64,000 nucleotides of DNA, taken from assembly GCF_050948175.1 (NCBI RefSeq), contig NW_027490181.1, forward strand, positions 930,001 to 994,000. Direction: 5' to 3'. Below are positions 1-12,656 of this stretch, piece after piece. A program made the translations under genes and the position numbers. Origin of the DNA: Xylocopa sonorina (Eukaryota > Arthropoda > Insecta > Hymenoptera > Apidae). Within the stretch, counting starts at the first letter, position 1. Each line of letters opens with the position of its first letter. The notes under the pieces were generated by a model. It saw only the letters and a program-made list of their open reading frames with translations. It had not been told where the DNA came from and ran no database searches.

Positions 1-3000
1 ATGATTCATAGAAATGAGATGCGATATGGCGTTCTAAGAAGGATTAGAACTCTAATGCTACGATACGTAGACATCTGCAAACCCTATTTCCTAACATGGA
101 AGTGTCGCGTTTTCATTCTCTTGAAGTGAATACGAGGTATATATAACACTCCACAATGAATATTATATCTTATCTTATGCTATATTATATAGCAAACGCT
201 ACTTCTTAGCAAGGAAGTGTCGCATTTACATTCTTTTGAAGTGAATACGAGGTATACTTGACACTCGGCAATGAATATTATATCTTATCGCTAAACATAG
301 AAATGAGATGCGATATCTCGTTTTAAGAAGCATTAGAACTCTTTTGCTTTGATACGTAGACATCTGCCATCCCTATATCCTAGCAAGGAAGTGTCGCATT
401 GACAATCATTTGAAGTGTATGCGAGGTATACATAACACTGCACAATGAATATTACATCTTATCGTGATACATAGAAATGAGATGCGATATGGCGATTTAA
501 GAAGCATTAGAACTCTATTGCTTCGATGCGTAGACATCTGGAAACGTTATTTCCTAGCAAGGAAGTGTCGCATTTACATTCTCTTGAGGTGTAAACGAGG
601 TATACATGACACTTGGCAATGAATATTATATCTTATCGTGAAGCATAGAAATGAGATGCGATATCGCGTTTTGAGAAGCAGTAGATCTCTATTGCTTCGA
701 TACGTAGACACCTGCCAACGCTATTTCCTAGCAAGGAAGTGTCGCATTTACATTTTTTTGAAGCGAATACGAGATATACATAACACTGCACAATGAATAT
801 TATATCTTATCATGAAACGTAGAAGTGAGTTGTGATATCGCGATTTGAGAAGCATTAGAACTCTAGTGCTTCGATACGTAGACATCTGGAAACGCTATTT
901 CCTAGAAAGGAAGTGTTGCATTTACATTCATTTGAAGTGTAGACGAGGAATACAAAACACTTCGCAATGAATATTTAATCTTATCATGAAGCATTGAAAT
1001 GAGGAGCGATATCGCGTTTTGAGAAGTATTAGAACTCTACCGCGATGATACGTAGATATCTGCAATCGCTATTTCCTAGCAAGGAAGTGTCGCATTTACA
1101 TTCATTTGAAGTGAAGACGAGGAATACATGACTCTTCGCAATGCATATTATATCTTATCATGAATCATAGGAATGAGATGCGATATCGCGTTTTGAGAAG
1201 CATTATACCATGCTTGCTACGATACGTAGACATCTGCAAACGCTATTTCCTAGGAAGGTGGTGCCGCATTTACATTCATTTGAAGTGAATACGAGGAATA
1301 CGTGAAACTTCGCAATGAATATTATATCTTATCATGAAACATAGAAATGTGATGTGATATCGAGTTTTAAGAAGATTTAGAACTCCATTGCTACGATACA
1401 TAGGCATCTACAAACGCTTTTTCATAGCAAGTGCGTGTTGCATTTACATTCTTTTGAAGTGAATGCGAGGTATACATAACATTGCACAATGAATATTATA
1501 TATTATCATGAAACATAGAAATGTGATGCGATATCACGATTTAAGATGCATTAGAACCTTATTGCTTCGATACGTAGACATCTGCAAACGCTATTTCCTA
1601 GCAAGGAAGTGTCGCATTTACATTCATTTGAAGTGAATACGAGGAATACACGAAACTTCGAAATTAATATTATATCTTATCATGAAACATAGAAATGAGA
1701 TGCGATCTCGCGATATAAGAAGCATTAGAACTCTATTGCTACGATACGCAGACATCTGCAATCGCTATTTCCTAGGCAGGAAGTGTCGCATTTACAATCA
1801 TTTGAAGTGTATGCGAGGTATACATAACACTTCGCAATGAATATTATATGTTCTCATGAAACATAGAAATGTGATGTGATATCGCGTTTTAAGAAGCTTT
1901 AGAACTCTATTGCTTCGATAGGTAGACCTCTAGAAACGCTATTTCCTAGAAAGGAAGTGTCGCATTTACATTCATTTGAAGTGTAGACGAGGAATACAAA
2001 ACACTTCGCAATGAATATTATATCTTATCATGAAACATAGAAATCAGATGCGACATCTCGTTTTAAGAAGCATTAGAACTCTATTGCTTCGAAGCGGAGA
2101 CACCCGCAAACGCTATTTCCTAGCAAGGAAGTGTCGCATTTACATTCTTTATAAGTGAATACGAGATATACATAACACTGCACAATGAATATTATATCTT
2201 ATCATGAAACATAGAAGTGAGATACGATATTTGCGATTTAAGATGCATTAGGACTCTAATGCTTCGATACGTAGACATCTGCAAGCGCTATTTCCTACCA
2301 TGGAAGTGTCGCATTTACATTCATTTGAAGTGAATGCGAGGTATACATAACACTTCGCAATGAATATTATATGTTATTATGAAACATAGAAATGAGATGC
2401 GATATCCCGTTCCAAGAAGCATTAGAATACCATTGCTTCGATACGTAGACATCTGGAACCGCTATTTCCTCGAAATGAAGTGTCGCACTTAGATACGTTT
2501 GGAGTGTAGACGAGGAATACATAACACATCGCAATGAATATTATCTCTTATCATGAGACATAGGAATGAGATGCGATATCTCGATTTAAGAAGCATTAGA
2601 ACACTGTTGCTTCGATTCGTAGACATCTGCAGACGCTACTTCCTAGCAAGGGAGTGTCGGATATACATCCTTTTGAAGTGAATACGAGGTATACATGACA
2701 CTACGCAATGATAATTATACCTTATCAAGCAACATTGAATTGGGATGCGATAACTCGCTTTAAGAAGCATTAGAATTCTGTTGCTTCGATACGTAGACAT
2801 CTGCCAACACTATTTCCTAGCAAGGAAGTGTCGCATTTACATTCGTTAGAAGTGTACGCGAGTTATACAAGACACTTCGCAATGAATATTATATCTTACT
2901 ATGAAACATAGGAGTGTGATGCGATATCGCGTTCTAAGAAGCATTAGAACAATATTGCTACGATGCGTAGACATCTGCAAACGCTATTTCCTAGCCAGGA

Positions 3001-6000
3001 AGTGTTGCACTTACATTCTTTTGAAGTGAATACGAGGTATAGATAACACTCCACAATGAATATTATATCTTATCATGAAACATAGAAATGAGATGCGGTA
3101 TCGCGTTTTAAGAAGCATTAGAACTCTATTGCTTCGATACGTAGATATCTGCAAACGCCATTTCCTAGCAAGGAACTGTCGTATTTACTTTCATTTGAAG
3201 TGTAGACGAGATATACATAACACTTCGCAATGAACATTAAATCTTGTCATGAGACATAGAAATGAGTTGCGATATCGCGTTTTAAGAAGCATTAGAGCTC
3301 TATTGTTTCGATACGTAGACATCTGAAAACGCTATTTCCTAGCAAGGAAGTGTCGCATTTACATTCATTTGAAGTGTATGCGAGGCATACATAACACTTC
3401 GCAATGAATATTATATGTTCTCATGAAAATAGAAATGAGATTCGATATCGCGTTTTGAGAAGCATTAGAACTCTATTGCTACTATACGTAGACATCTGCA
3501 AACGCTATTTCCTAGCAAGGAAGTGTCGCATTTACATTCATTTGAAGTGTATGCGAGGTATACATAATAGTTCGCAATGAATATTATATGTTCTCGTGAA
3601 ACATAGAAATGAGATGCGACATCTCGTTTTACGAAGCATTAGAACTGTATTGTTTCGATACGTAGACATCTGGAAACGCTATTTCCTAGCAAGGAAGTGT
3701 CGCATTTACATTCCTTTGAAGTGAATACGAGGTATTCATGACACTTTGCAATGAATATTATATCCAATCATGAAACATTGAAATGAGATGCGACATCTTG
3801 TTTTAGGAAGCTATAGAACACTATTGCTACGATACGTAGACTTCTGCAAACGCTGTTTCCTAGAAAGGATGTGTCGCATTTACATTCTTTTGAAGTGAAT
3901 ACGTGGTATACATGACACTTCGCAATGAATATTATATCTTATCATGAAACATAGAAATGAGATGCGATCTCGCGATATAAGAAGCATTACAACTCTATTG
4001 CTACGATACGTAGACATCTGCAAACGCTATTTCCTAGCAGGGAAGTGTCGCATTTACATTCTTTTGAAGTGAGTACGAGGTATACATGAGAATTCGCAAT
4101 GAATATTATATCTTATCGTGAAACATAGAAATGAGATGCGATCTCGCGATATAAGAAGCATTACAACTCTATTGCTACGATACGTAGACATCTGCAAACG
4201 TTATTTGCTAGCAAGGAAGTGTCGCATTTGCATTCTTCTGAAGTGAATACAAGGTATACATGACACTTCGCAATTAATATTATATCTTATCATGAAACAT
4301 AGAAATGAGATGCAATATACCGTTTCAAGAAGCATTAGAACTCTATTGCTTCGATACGTAGACATCGGCAATCGCTATTTCCTAGCAAGGAAGTGTCGCA
4401 TTTACATTCTTTTGAAGTGAATGCGAGGTATACATAACATTCCACAATGAATATTATAAATTATCATGAAACATAGAAATGAGGTGCGATATCGCGATAT
4501 AAGATGCATTAGAACTTTATTGCTTCGATACGTAGACATCTGCAATAGCTACTTCATAGCAAAGAAGTGTCGCATTTACATTCATTTGAAGTGAATGCGA
4601 GGTATACATAACATTTCGCAATGAATATTATATCCTATCATTAAACATAGAAATGAGATGCTATATAGCGAATTAGGAATCGTTAGAACTCTATTGCTAC
4701 GATACGTAGACATTTGCAAACGCTATTTCCTAGCAAGGAAGTGTCGCATTTACGTTCTTTTGAAGTGAATACGAGGAATACATGTAACTTCGCAGTGAAT
4801 ATAATATCTTATCATGTAACATATATATGAGATGCGATATCGCGTTTTGAGAAGCTCTAGAACTCTATTGTTTCGATACGTAGACATCTGGAAACGCTAT
4901 TTCCTAGCAAAGAAGTGTCGCAATTACATTCCTTTGAAGTGAATACGAGGTATTCATGACACTTTGCAATGAATATTATATCTTATCATGAAACATAGAA
5001 ATGAGATGCGACATCTTGTTTTAAGAAGCTATAGAACTCTACTGCTACGATACGTAGACTTCTGCAAACGCTATTTCCTAGCAAGCAAGTGTCGCATCTA
5101 CATTCTTTTGAAGTGAATACGTGGTATACATGACACTTCGCAATGGATATTTTCTCTTATCATGAAACATAGAAGTGTGATGCGATAACTCGTTTTAAGA
5201 AGCATTAGAACTCTATTGCTTCGATACGTAGACTTCTGGAAACGCTATTTCCTAGAAAGGAAGTGTCGCATTTACATTCTTTTGAAGTGAATACGTGGTA
5301 TACATGACACTTCGCAATGAATATTATATCTTATCATGAAACATAGAAATCAGATGCGACATCTCGTTTTAAGAAGCATTAGAATTCTATTGCTGCGAAG
5401 CGGAGACACCCGCAAACGCTATTTCCTAGCAAGGAAGTGTCGCATTTACATTCTTTTGAAGTGAATACGAGGAATACATGTAACTTCGCAATGAATATTA
5501 TATTTTATCATGAAACATAGAAATGAGATGCGATATCACGTTTTGAGGAGCATTATTTCTGATTGCTACGATACGTAAACTCCTGCAAACGCTATTTCCT
5601 AGCAAGGAAGTGTCGCATGTACATTCTTTTGATGCGAATACGAGTGTATTCCTGACACTTCGCAATGAATATTATATCCTATCACGAAACATAGAAATGA
5701 GATGCGACATCTCGTTTTACGAAGCATTAGAACTGTATTGTTTCGATACGTAGACATCTAGAAACGCTATTTCCTAATAAGGAAGTATCGCATTTACACT
5801 CTTTTGAAGTGAATACGTAGTATACATAACACTTCGCGATTAATATTATATCTTATCACGAAACTTAGAAATGAGATGCGACATCACGCTTTACGAAGCA
5901 TTAGAACTCTATTGCTCCGATAAGTAGACATCTGCAAACGCTATTTCCTAGCAAGGATGTGTCGCATTTACATTCTTTTTAAGTGAATACAATGTACACA

Positions 6001-9000
6001 TGACACTTCGCAATTAATATTATATCTAACCTTGAAACATGGAAATGAGATGCGCTATCGCGTTTTGAGAAGTATTAGAATTCCAATGCTACGATATGTA
6101 GACATCTGCAAACGCTATTTCCTAGCATGGAGGTATCGCATTTACATTCTATTGAAAGGAATACGAGGTATACATGACACTTCGCAATGAATATTATATG
6201 TTATCATGAAACATAGAAATGAGATGTGATATGACGATTTAAGGTGCATTAGAAGTCTATTGGTTCGATACGTAGACATCTGCAAACGCTACTTCCTAGC
6301 AAGGAAGTGTGGCATTTACATTCATTTGAAGTGAATACGAAGTATAAATGACACTCCGCAATGAATATTATATCTTATCCTAAAACATGGAAACGAGATG
6401 CGATAACTCGTTTTAAGAAACATTAAAACACCATTGCTACGATTCGTAGATATCTGCAGATGCTATTTCCTAGGAAGGGAGTGTCGCAATTACATTCTTT
6501 TGAAGTGAATACGAGGTATACATAACACTCCACATTAAATATTATATCTTATCATGAAACATAGAAATGAGATTCGATATCGCGTTTTGAGAAGCATTAG
6601 AACTCTATTGCTACTATACGTAGATATCTGCAAACGCTATTTCCTAGCAAGGAAGTGTCGCATTTACATTCATTTGAAGTGCATGCGAGGTATACGTGAC
6701 ACTTCGCAATAAATATTATATCTTATCATGAAACATAGAAATGAGATGCGATATCGCGTTTTGGGATGTAATAGAAAACTAATGCTACGATACGCAGAAA
6801 TCTGCAAACGCTATTTCCTAGCAAGAATGTGTCGCATTTACATTCTTTTGAGGTGAATACGAGGTACAAATAACACTCCACAATGAATATTATATCTTAT
6901 CGTGAAACATAGAAATCTGATGTGATATCGCGTTTTCAGAAGCATTGGAACTCTATTGCTTCGATACGTAGACATCTGCAATAGCTACTTCCTAGCAAAG
7001 AAGTGTCGCATTTACATTCATTTGAAGTGAATGCGAGGTATACATAACACTTCGCAATGAATATTATATGTTATCATGAAACATAGAAATGAGATGCGAT
7101 ATCCCGTTCCAAGAAGCATTAGAACTCCATTGCTTCGGTACGTAGGCATCTGCAATCGCTATTTCCTAGCAAGGAAGTGTCGCATTTAATTTCTTTTTTA
7201 GTGTATGCGAGATACAAGTGACACTTCGCAATGAATATTATATCTTATCATGAAACATGGAATTGAGATGCGATATCGCGTTTTAAGAAGCATTAGAACT
7301 CTGTTGCTTCGATACGTAAACTCCTGCAAACGCTATTTCCTAGCAAGGAAGTATCGCATTTACTTTCATTTTTAGTGTACGCGAGATACAAGTGACACTT
7401 CGCAATGAATATTATATCTTATCATGAAACATGGAAATGAGATGCGATATCGCGTTTTGGGAAGCATTAGAACTCTATTCCTACGATACGTAGACATCTG
7501 CCAACGCTATTACCTGGGAAGGAAGTGTCGCAAATACATTCTTTTGAAGTGAATACGAGGTATACATGACACTTCGCAATGAATATTATCACTTATCATG
7601 AACCATAGAAGTGAGATGCGATATCACGTTTTAAGAAGCATTAGAACTCTATTGCTACGATACGTAGACATCTGCAAACGCTATTTCCTAGCGTGGAAGT
7701 GTCGCATTTACATTCCTTTGAAGTGAATACGAGGTATTCATGACACTTTGCAATGAATATTATATCTTATCATGAAACTTAGAAATGAGATGCGACATCA
7801 CGCTATACGAAGCATTAGAACTCTATTGCTCCGATAAGTAGACATCTGCAAACGCTATTTCCTAGCAAGGATGTGTCGCACTTACATTCTTTTTAAGTGA
7901 ATACGATGTATACATGACACTTCGCAATTAATATTATATCTAACCTTGAAACATGGAAATGAGATGCGCTATCGCGTTTTGAGAAGTATTAGAATTCCAA
8001 TGCTACGATACGTAGACATCTGCAAACGCTATTTCCTAGCAAGGAAGTGTCGCATTTGCATTGATTTGATGTGTATGCGAGGTATACATGACACTTCGCA
8101 ATGAATATTATACCTTATCATGAGACATAGCAATGAGATGCGATATCGCGTTTTAAGAAGCATTAGAACTCTCCTGCTTCGATACGTAGACATCTGCCAA
8201 CGCTATTTCGTAGCAAGGAAGTGTCGCATATACATTCATTTGAAGTCAATACGAGGTATACATGACACTTTGCAATAAATATTATATCTTATCATGAAAC
8301 ATATAAATGAGATTCGGTATCTCGTTTTAAGAAGCATTAGATCTCTATTGCTACGATACGTAGATATCTGCAGACGCTACTTCCTAGCAAGGAAGTGTCG
8401 CATTTACACTCTTTTGAACTGAATACGAGGTATACATGACACTTCGCAATGCATATTATATCCTATCATGAAACATAGAGATGAGATGCGATATCGCGAT
8501 TTAAGTAGCATTAGAACTCTATTGCTACGATACGTAGACATCTGCAAACGCTATTTCCTAGGAAGGAAGTGGCGCATTTGCATTCTTTTGAATTTAATAC
8601 GTGGTATACATGACACTTCGCAATGAATATTATATCTTATCATGAAACATAGGAATGAGATGCGATATCCCGTTTTAAGAATTATTAGAACTCTATTGCT
8701 TCGATATGTTGAGATCTGCAAACGCTATTTCCTGGCAAGGAAGTGTCGCATTTACATTCATTTGAAGTGTATGCGAGGTATAAGTGACACTTGGTAATGA
8801 ATATTATATCTTATCATGAATCATAGAAAGGGGATGCGATATCGCGTTTTAGGAAGCATTAGAACTCTATTGCTACGATACGTAGACATCTGGCAACGCT
8901 ATTTCCTAGAAGGGATGTGTCGCATTTACATTCTTTTGAAGTGAATACGAGGTATACATAACACTCCACAATGAATATTATATCTTATCCTGAAACATAG

Positions 9001-9942
9001 AAATGAGATGCGATATCCCGTTTTAGAAAGCATTAGAACCCTATTACTGTGATACGTAGACATCTGCAAACGCTATTTAATAGCAAGGAAGTGTCGCTAT
9101 TACATTCTTTTGAAGTGAATACGAGGTATACATAACACTCCACAATGAATATTATATCTTATCATGAAACACAGAAACGAGATGCGATATCACGATCTAA
9201 GAAGCATTAGAACCTTATTGCTGTAATATGTATAAATCTGGAAACGCTATTTCCTAGCAAGGAAGTGTTGCATTCACTTTCTTTTGGAGTGAATACGAGG
9301 TATACATGACACTTCGCGAAGAATATTATATCTTATCATGAAACATAGATATGAGATGCGATATCTCGTTTTAAGATGCATTAGAACTCTAATTCTTCGA
9401 TACGTAGACATCTGGAAAAGCTATTTCCTAGCAAGGAAGAGTCGCAATTACATTCTTTTTAAGTGTAGACGAGATATGCATAACCCTCCTCAATGAATAT
9501 TATATCCTATCATGAAACATAAAAATGAGATGCGATATCGCGTTTTAAGTCGCATTAGAGCTCTATTGCTATGATACGTATACATCTACAAACGCTATTT
9601 CCTAGCAAGGAAGTGTCGCATTTACAGTCATTTGAAGTGTACACGAGAAATACATAAAACTTCGCAATGAATATTATATCTTATCATGAGACATAGAAAT
9701 GAGATGCGATATCGCGTTTTAAGAAGCATTAGAACTCTATTGCTTCGATACGTAGATATCTGCAAACGCATCTTCCTAGTACGGAAGTGTCGCATTTACA
9801 TTCATTTGATGTGTATCCGAGGTACTCATGACAATTCGCAATGAATATTATATCTCATCATGAGACATAGAAATGAGATGCGATATCGCGTTTTGTGAAG
9901 CATTAGAACTCTACTGCTTCGATACGTAGATATCTACAAACG
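1..9942 (+). repeat. 174-bp satellite array, block I
   Basis: Head-to-tail tandem repeat of about 57 monomers. Successive copies of the landmark ATGAAACATAGAAATGAGATG lie about 174 bp apart (for example 291 to 465). Each monomer carries, in order, the palindrome GCGATATCGC, then TTCGATACGTAGACATCTG, CTATTTCCTAGCAAGGAAGTG, GAGGTATAC and GCAATGAATATTATATC. Units differ from each other at many positions, so this is not a freshly homogenised array. The first unit junction is abnormal: around 174-193 the first two fifths of a monomer are missing and about 18 bp of AT-rich filler is present. Strand is assigned arbitrarily by this landmark. I see no gene here. A centromeric or pericentromeric role is inference from monomer length and array form only. 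Confidence 0.95.
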
Positions 9943-9946
9943 CTAC
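9943..9946. repeat. Target-site duplication, left, LTR element copy 1
   Basis: CTAC directly precedes the LTR terminus TGTGACG and recurs at 18100-18103 directly after the terminal ACGTGACA. The uninterrupted satellite reads CGCTACTTCCTAG at this point, so the insertion fell inside a monomer. Four to six bp is the usual duplication size for Ty3/gypsy integrases. Confidence 0.9.
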
Positions 9947-9948
9947 TG

Positions 9949-9956
9949 TGACGTCA
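9949..9956. promoter_or_regulatory. CRE-like palindrome at LTR terminus
   Basis: TGACGTCA, the consensus site for CREB/ATF-type bZIP factors, starts two bases inside the LTR. It is also present at 32761-32768 and 53499-53506. Because it overlaps the conserved LTR terminus, which integrase must recognise, the match may have nothing to do with transcription. Function is not shown. Confidence 0.35.
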
Positions 9957-10029
9957 GGCGTGCCGCCTGCCACCCTCTCGACGCAGCACAGCAACCACCC
10001 TCACGCGCCTGCACCACCTGCAACACCCA

Positions 10030-10335
10030 GGCGCAACTCGCCTTCTCTCTCACTCCAGGGGACATACCCTCCGTCTCACTCGCACCCGCAGAGGTTCTCG
10101 CCGTCTCTCTCACTCCAAGGGACCTACCCTCCGTCTCACTCGCACCCGCAAATGTGTTCGCCTTCTCCCTCGCTCCAAGGGCAACACATTCTGTCTCACT
10201 CGCACCGAGGACCTCGTGCGTCATCTCGCTCGCACCAAGGACCATGTGCGCTGTCTCGCTCCCACTCAAGGTGCCATCCACTGTCTCACTCTTACCTGCA
10301 GGGAAACTCGCCCTCTCGCTCACTCCAAGGACGTA
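10030..10335 (+). repeat. 30-bp minisatellite in LTR (U3 part)
   Basis: About ten units of roughly 30 bp, each built around a CTCTCTCACTCC or GTCTCACTCGCACC core. The unit length is a multiple of three, so several frames on both strands stay open and give repetitive 10-residue peptides (SLTP/SLAP-type forward, GASETE-type reverse). These peptides have no ATG-led, conserved protein character and are best read as a by-product of the repeat. The same array is at about 32843-33145 and 53580-53885 with point differences. Confidence 0.8.
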
Positions 10336-10570
10336 CCAGGTGAATCAACCTCTACGAGATTCTAATTTCATACTTGTATCTCTATAATCATAAGAGCGCT
10401 AATTAAATAAGCCGCGACGCGCGAGATCGCGACCGCCTCAGCGGCACGCGCCGCTAGCCCCACCACGCAACGCCGAGACCCCACTCGGGCGTCCACATAC
10501 TCCCACCTACGTTCGCAGGCGACCGAAGCGCTCCGAGAGTCGAGGAGGTCGCAGACGCATCTTGGGAGAC

Positions 10571-10605
10571 ACAGTCAGTCAGTACCGTCAGTACGGTACA
10601 GTTCT
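10571..10605 (+). promoter_or_regulatory. Candidate initiator cluster in LTR
   Basis: Repeated TCAGT motifs (CAGTCAGTCAGTACCGTCAGT) match the arthropod RNA polymerase II initiator consensus TCAGT. No TATA box is evident at the proper distance upstream, which fits the TATA-less, initiator-driven promoters of many gypsy-group LTRs. The cluster is kept in all three LTRs. It would mark the U3/R boundary if real; this is inference. Confidence 0.35.
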
Positions 10606-11106
10606 ATCTCGCCTTCGGGCACTTGCAATTCCAAGTCTCTTCCAAGTCGCGCCTTAGGGCCGTCGCGCAGCCTCGATGAGATTCCTAGTTCTAAAGTCCT
10701 TGTTCTAATTCCTAATTCATAGTTAACCTAGTCTTAATACTTAGAAATAATTGTTCTTGTACTCTTTGATTTAGAATATACCTTATTATTTTTCTACCAC
10801 ATCAAGTTCTAGTTCATTCCAACTCCATTTCTAAATTCAATTATATTTTAATACAAATTCTTCCAAGTTCGTAACAGCTTGAGTGTTTATAAACGAACTC
10901 TTCGCGCCGGAAGGAAGAATTTAATCTATTATCTCGTGCGGAATACGTTGGTGAAACGCCAGAATTCTTCGTTCATCGACGGACGGCGACATTCATCGCA
11001 GCTCCACCGTCACAACGCCGATTTCAGCCAGCCGTACGCCGACTCCTCCCCCGAGAACGACCCTCGACGATCGCCACATCTGAAAGCAGAAGAGGGAAAT
11101 CAGCGA

Positions 11107-11115
11107 AAGGTAAGT
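11107..11115 (+). promoter_or_regulatory. Candidate 5' splice site in LTR
   Basis: AAAGGTAAGTA is a near-perfect splice-donor consensus (AG before GTAAGT), conserved in the solo LTR and copy 3. It lies about 170 bp before the LTR end, so genomic RNA starting in the LTR would carry it in its leader. Some gypsy-group elements make a spliced RNA for a downstream ORF. No acceptor was identified, so use is unproven. Confidence 0.3.
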
Positions 11116-11286
11116 AAAATCCTTCCTTACACGCGTTCGCGATTGTTTACGGTGCCCGCGTTTTGCCAGAATCGACGAACCCGGTCATACGCGTTTTATA
11201 CCGGACCGAATTCTCGACAAAAATGCTTGTGTCATTCAGCCTCCTGGGATACGAATAATTTGTTCGCCAGGACGTGACATAATTTC

Positions 11287-11304
11287 TGGTGACAGCGGTG
11301 GGAT
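11287..11304 (+). promoter_or_regulatory. Candidate primer-binding site, copy 1
   Basis: TGGTGACAGCGGTGGGAT begins seven bases after the LTR end, where a minus-strand primer-binding site is expected; it starts with the TGG that pairs with a tRNA CCA end. I could not assign the tRNA. The same sequence follows the LTR of copy 3 at 54837. Confidence 0.55.
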
Positions 11305-11354
11305 ATTCGCGTATAACTTATCGGAAATTCTGCTGAATAAGTGTACGAACAGCC

Positions 11355-12656
11355 ATGGCGACGCGCACGCCGACAAAGCGAACGCGGCTTCAGGTACAAT
11401 AGGACGCCGCCGCAACCGAATCCGATACTCACCGAATGTTAGATTTTCACGATGCTCTCGCAATCGACGTCGCCGGACCTTCAAACGATAATACGGATAA
11501 AGAACAAGTGATCGCTACGTTAAATCGTCAAATAGATTTCATGCGTTGGGAATTGGAATCCTTACGCGCGGCACAATCCGCAAACGCCGACACTATCTCT
11601 TTCGGAACTCCGCACCTGCAACCGACACGTAGCTCAGGGTCCGATTCACCAAACTCTCAAACAGATAGGTTTATTTTTCGCGAAGCAATAGATAGCATCC
11701 CTATATTCGATGGCAAAAACTTGCCAATATTACAGTTCGTGCGGGCCTGTAAACGGGCAAGGGAGTTGATTTCGCCCGAAGGAGAACCCTCGTTCACCAA
11801 ACTCATTGTCAATCGTTTACGCGGCTGTGCATACCTGGCCGTAGAGGACGAGCAATGCTCTTCGGTCGGACAACTGACCGATATTCTACGAGCCGCATTC
11901 GGAAATACAAAGTCAACCGACCATTACAGGGGCGAACTAACTAATACTTTCATGCGCCCAGGAGAACATATCCTCGATTTCATAGGTAGAATTAAAGACC
12001 TACGTAACGCAGCAATCGACTGCGAACGGTTCGATTCCGCCGAATTAGTAAATTCACGTTCCGGAATAGACGCGTTTACGCTTAGGTGTTTTTGCGACGA
12101 GCTTATCCCGGAAATTCGGCATTCGATGAACACGCGATTGTACGAAACATACGCGGACGCGTTCGCTCACGCTAAGGAGTTGTACAGGCGACACGAATTA
12201 GACAAAGAGAGACTCTCCTCGTCGCGTCCCCGTACAGAAAATTTTCACTTCGAGCGCCGGCAAGAAACGGTTTGCGCTCGTTGTAATAGTCGCGGTCATG
12301 TCACCCGCGATTGCAGGTACGCAAATCATAGACCGTCAGTCACGTAACCACGGGAAGAAACCCCGAGGTATCCTCGACAGGAACGACCGCCTGTAACGGG
12401 ACCTCCGCGCGGTCAGTACGCACCGCCCGATTGACGGGATCTCGTTTGTAGGTACTGCCGAAACCTGGGACATAGCATAGACGAATGTCGAAAGCGACAA
12501 TTTAATAATGTCGGAAATAACGTTTCGCGCCCGAATCCGGGAAACGCGAACGGCCTCCCGACCCGCCGCGAGACGGTACGCGAGGCCGGCTACGATCGCC
12601 GAGTTCCCGCCTTAACGAACGACGAGTCAATCTCGATAAAAGAAGAGCAGCAGTAA
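11355..12656 (+). pseudogene. gag: Decayed gag of the LTR retrotransposon, copy 1
   Basis: Gag forms the virus-like particle and binds genomic RNA. The likely original start is ATG 11355 in a good context (AGCCATGG); after 15 codons the frame hits TAG at 11400. It reopens, with ATG 11436 leading a 303-residue stretch that contains a capsid-like region (from about residue 75, PIFDGKNL) and a CCHC zinc knuckle, CARCNSRGHVTRDC, at residues 280-293. TAA at 12345 and TGA at about 12432 interrupt the same frame, but beyond them a second knuckle, CRYCRNLGHSIDEC, is still encoded from 12447. The frame ends at TAA 12654. All in phase, so this was one ORF of about 430 residues with two knuckles, broken by three in-frame stops. 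The same three stops occur in copy 3, so the decay came before the duplication. Stop readthrough is an alternative I consider unlikely. Confidence 0.85.

Larger units (their letters stand above)
9947..11279 (+). mobile_element. 5' LTR of Ty3/gypsy-type retrotransposon, copy 1
   Basis: The LTR is 1333 bp, from TGTGACGTC to GACGTGACA, an imperfect terminal inverted repeat with the TG...CA ends typical of LTR retrotransposons. It matches the LTR at 53497-54829 over its full length and the solo LTR at 32759-34298 except for a block of about 207 bp missing here (join near 10350). Its first 400 bp hold a CT-rich minisatellite; the middle is rich in CpG (around 10410-10560), and the 3' half is AT-rich before a U5-like end. 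Reading frames crossing it lack a proper ATG or coincide with the minisatellite, so I call no gene in it. Confidence 0.93.

Noticed and set aside
1..9942. CRISPR array
   Set aside because: The repeat period of 174 bp has no unique spacers of fixed size; every part of the unit is repeated.
9943..10343. Repetitive 126- and 131-codon frames on both strands of the LTR
   Set aside because: Products of the 30-bp minisatellite; the peptides are plain repeats and no domain is seen.
10879..11277. 132-codon frame near the LTR end, also at 33898-34296 and 54429-54827
   Set aside because: It starts at TTG rather than ATG, spans the splice-donor motif and ends with the LTR terminus. Presence in three copies is explained by LTR similarity.
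12482..12656. Slippery heptamer for the gag-pol -1 frameshift
   Set aside because: The overlap is in the right phase, but no X XXY YYZ heptamer in gag frame was found by eye.
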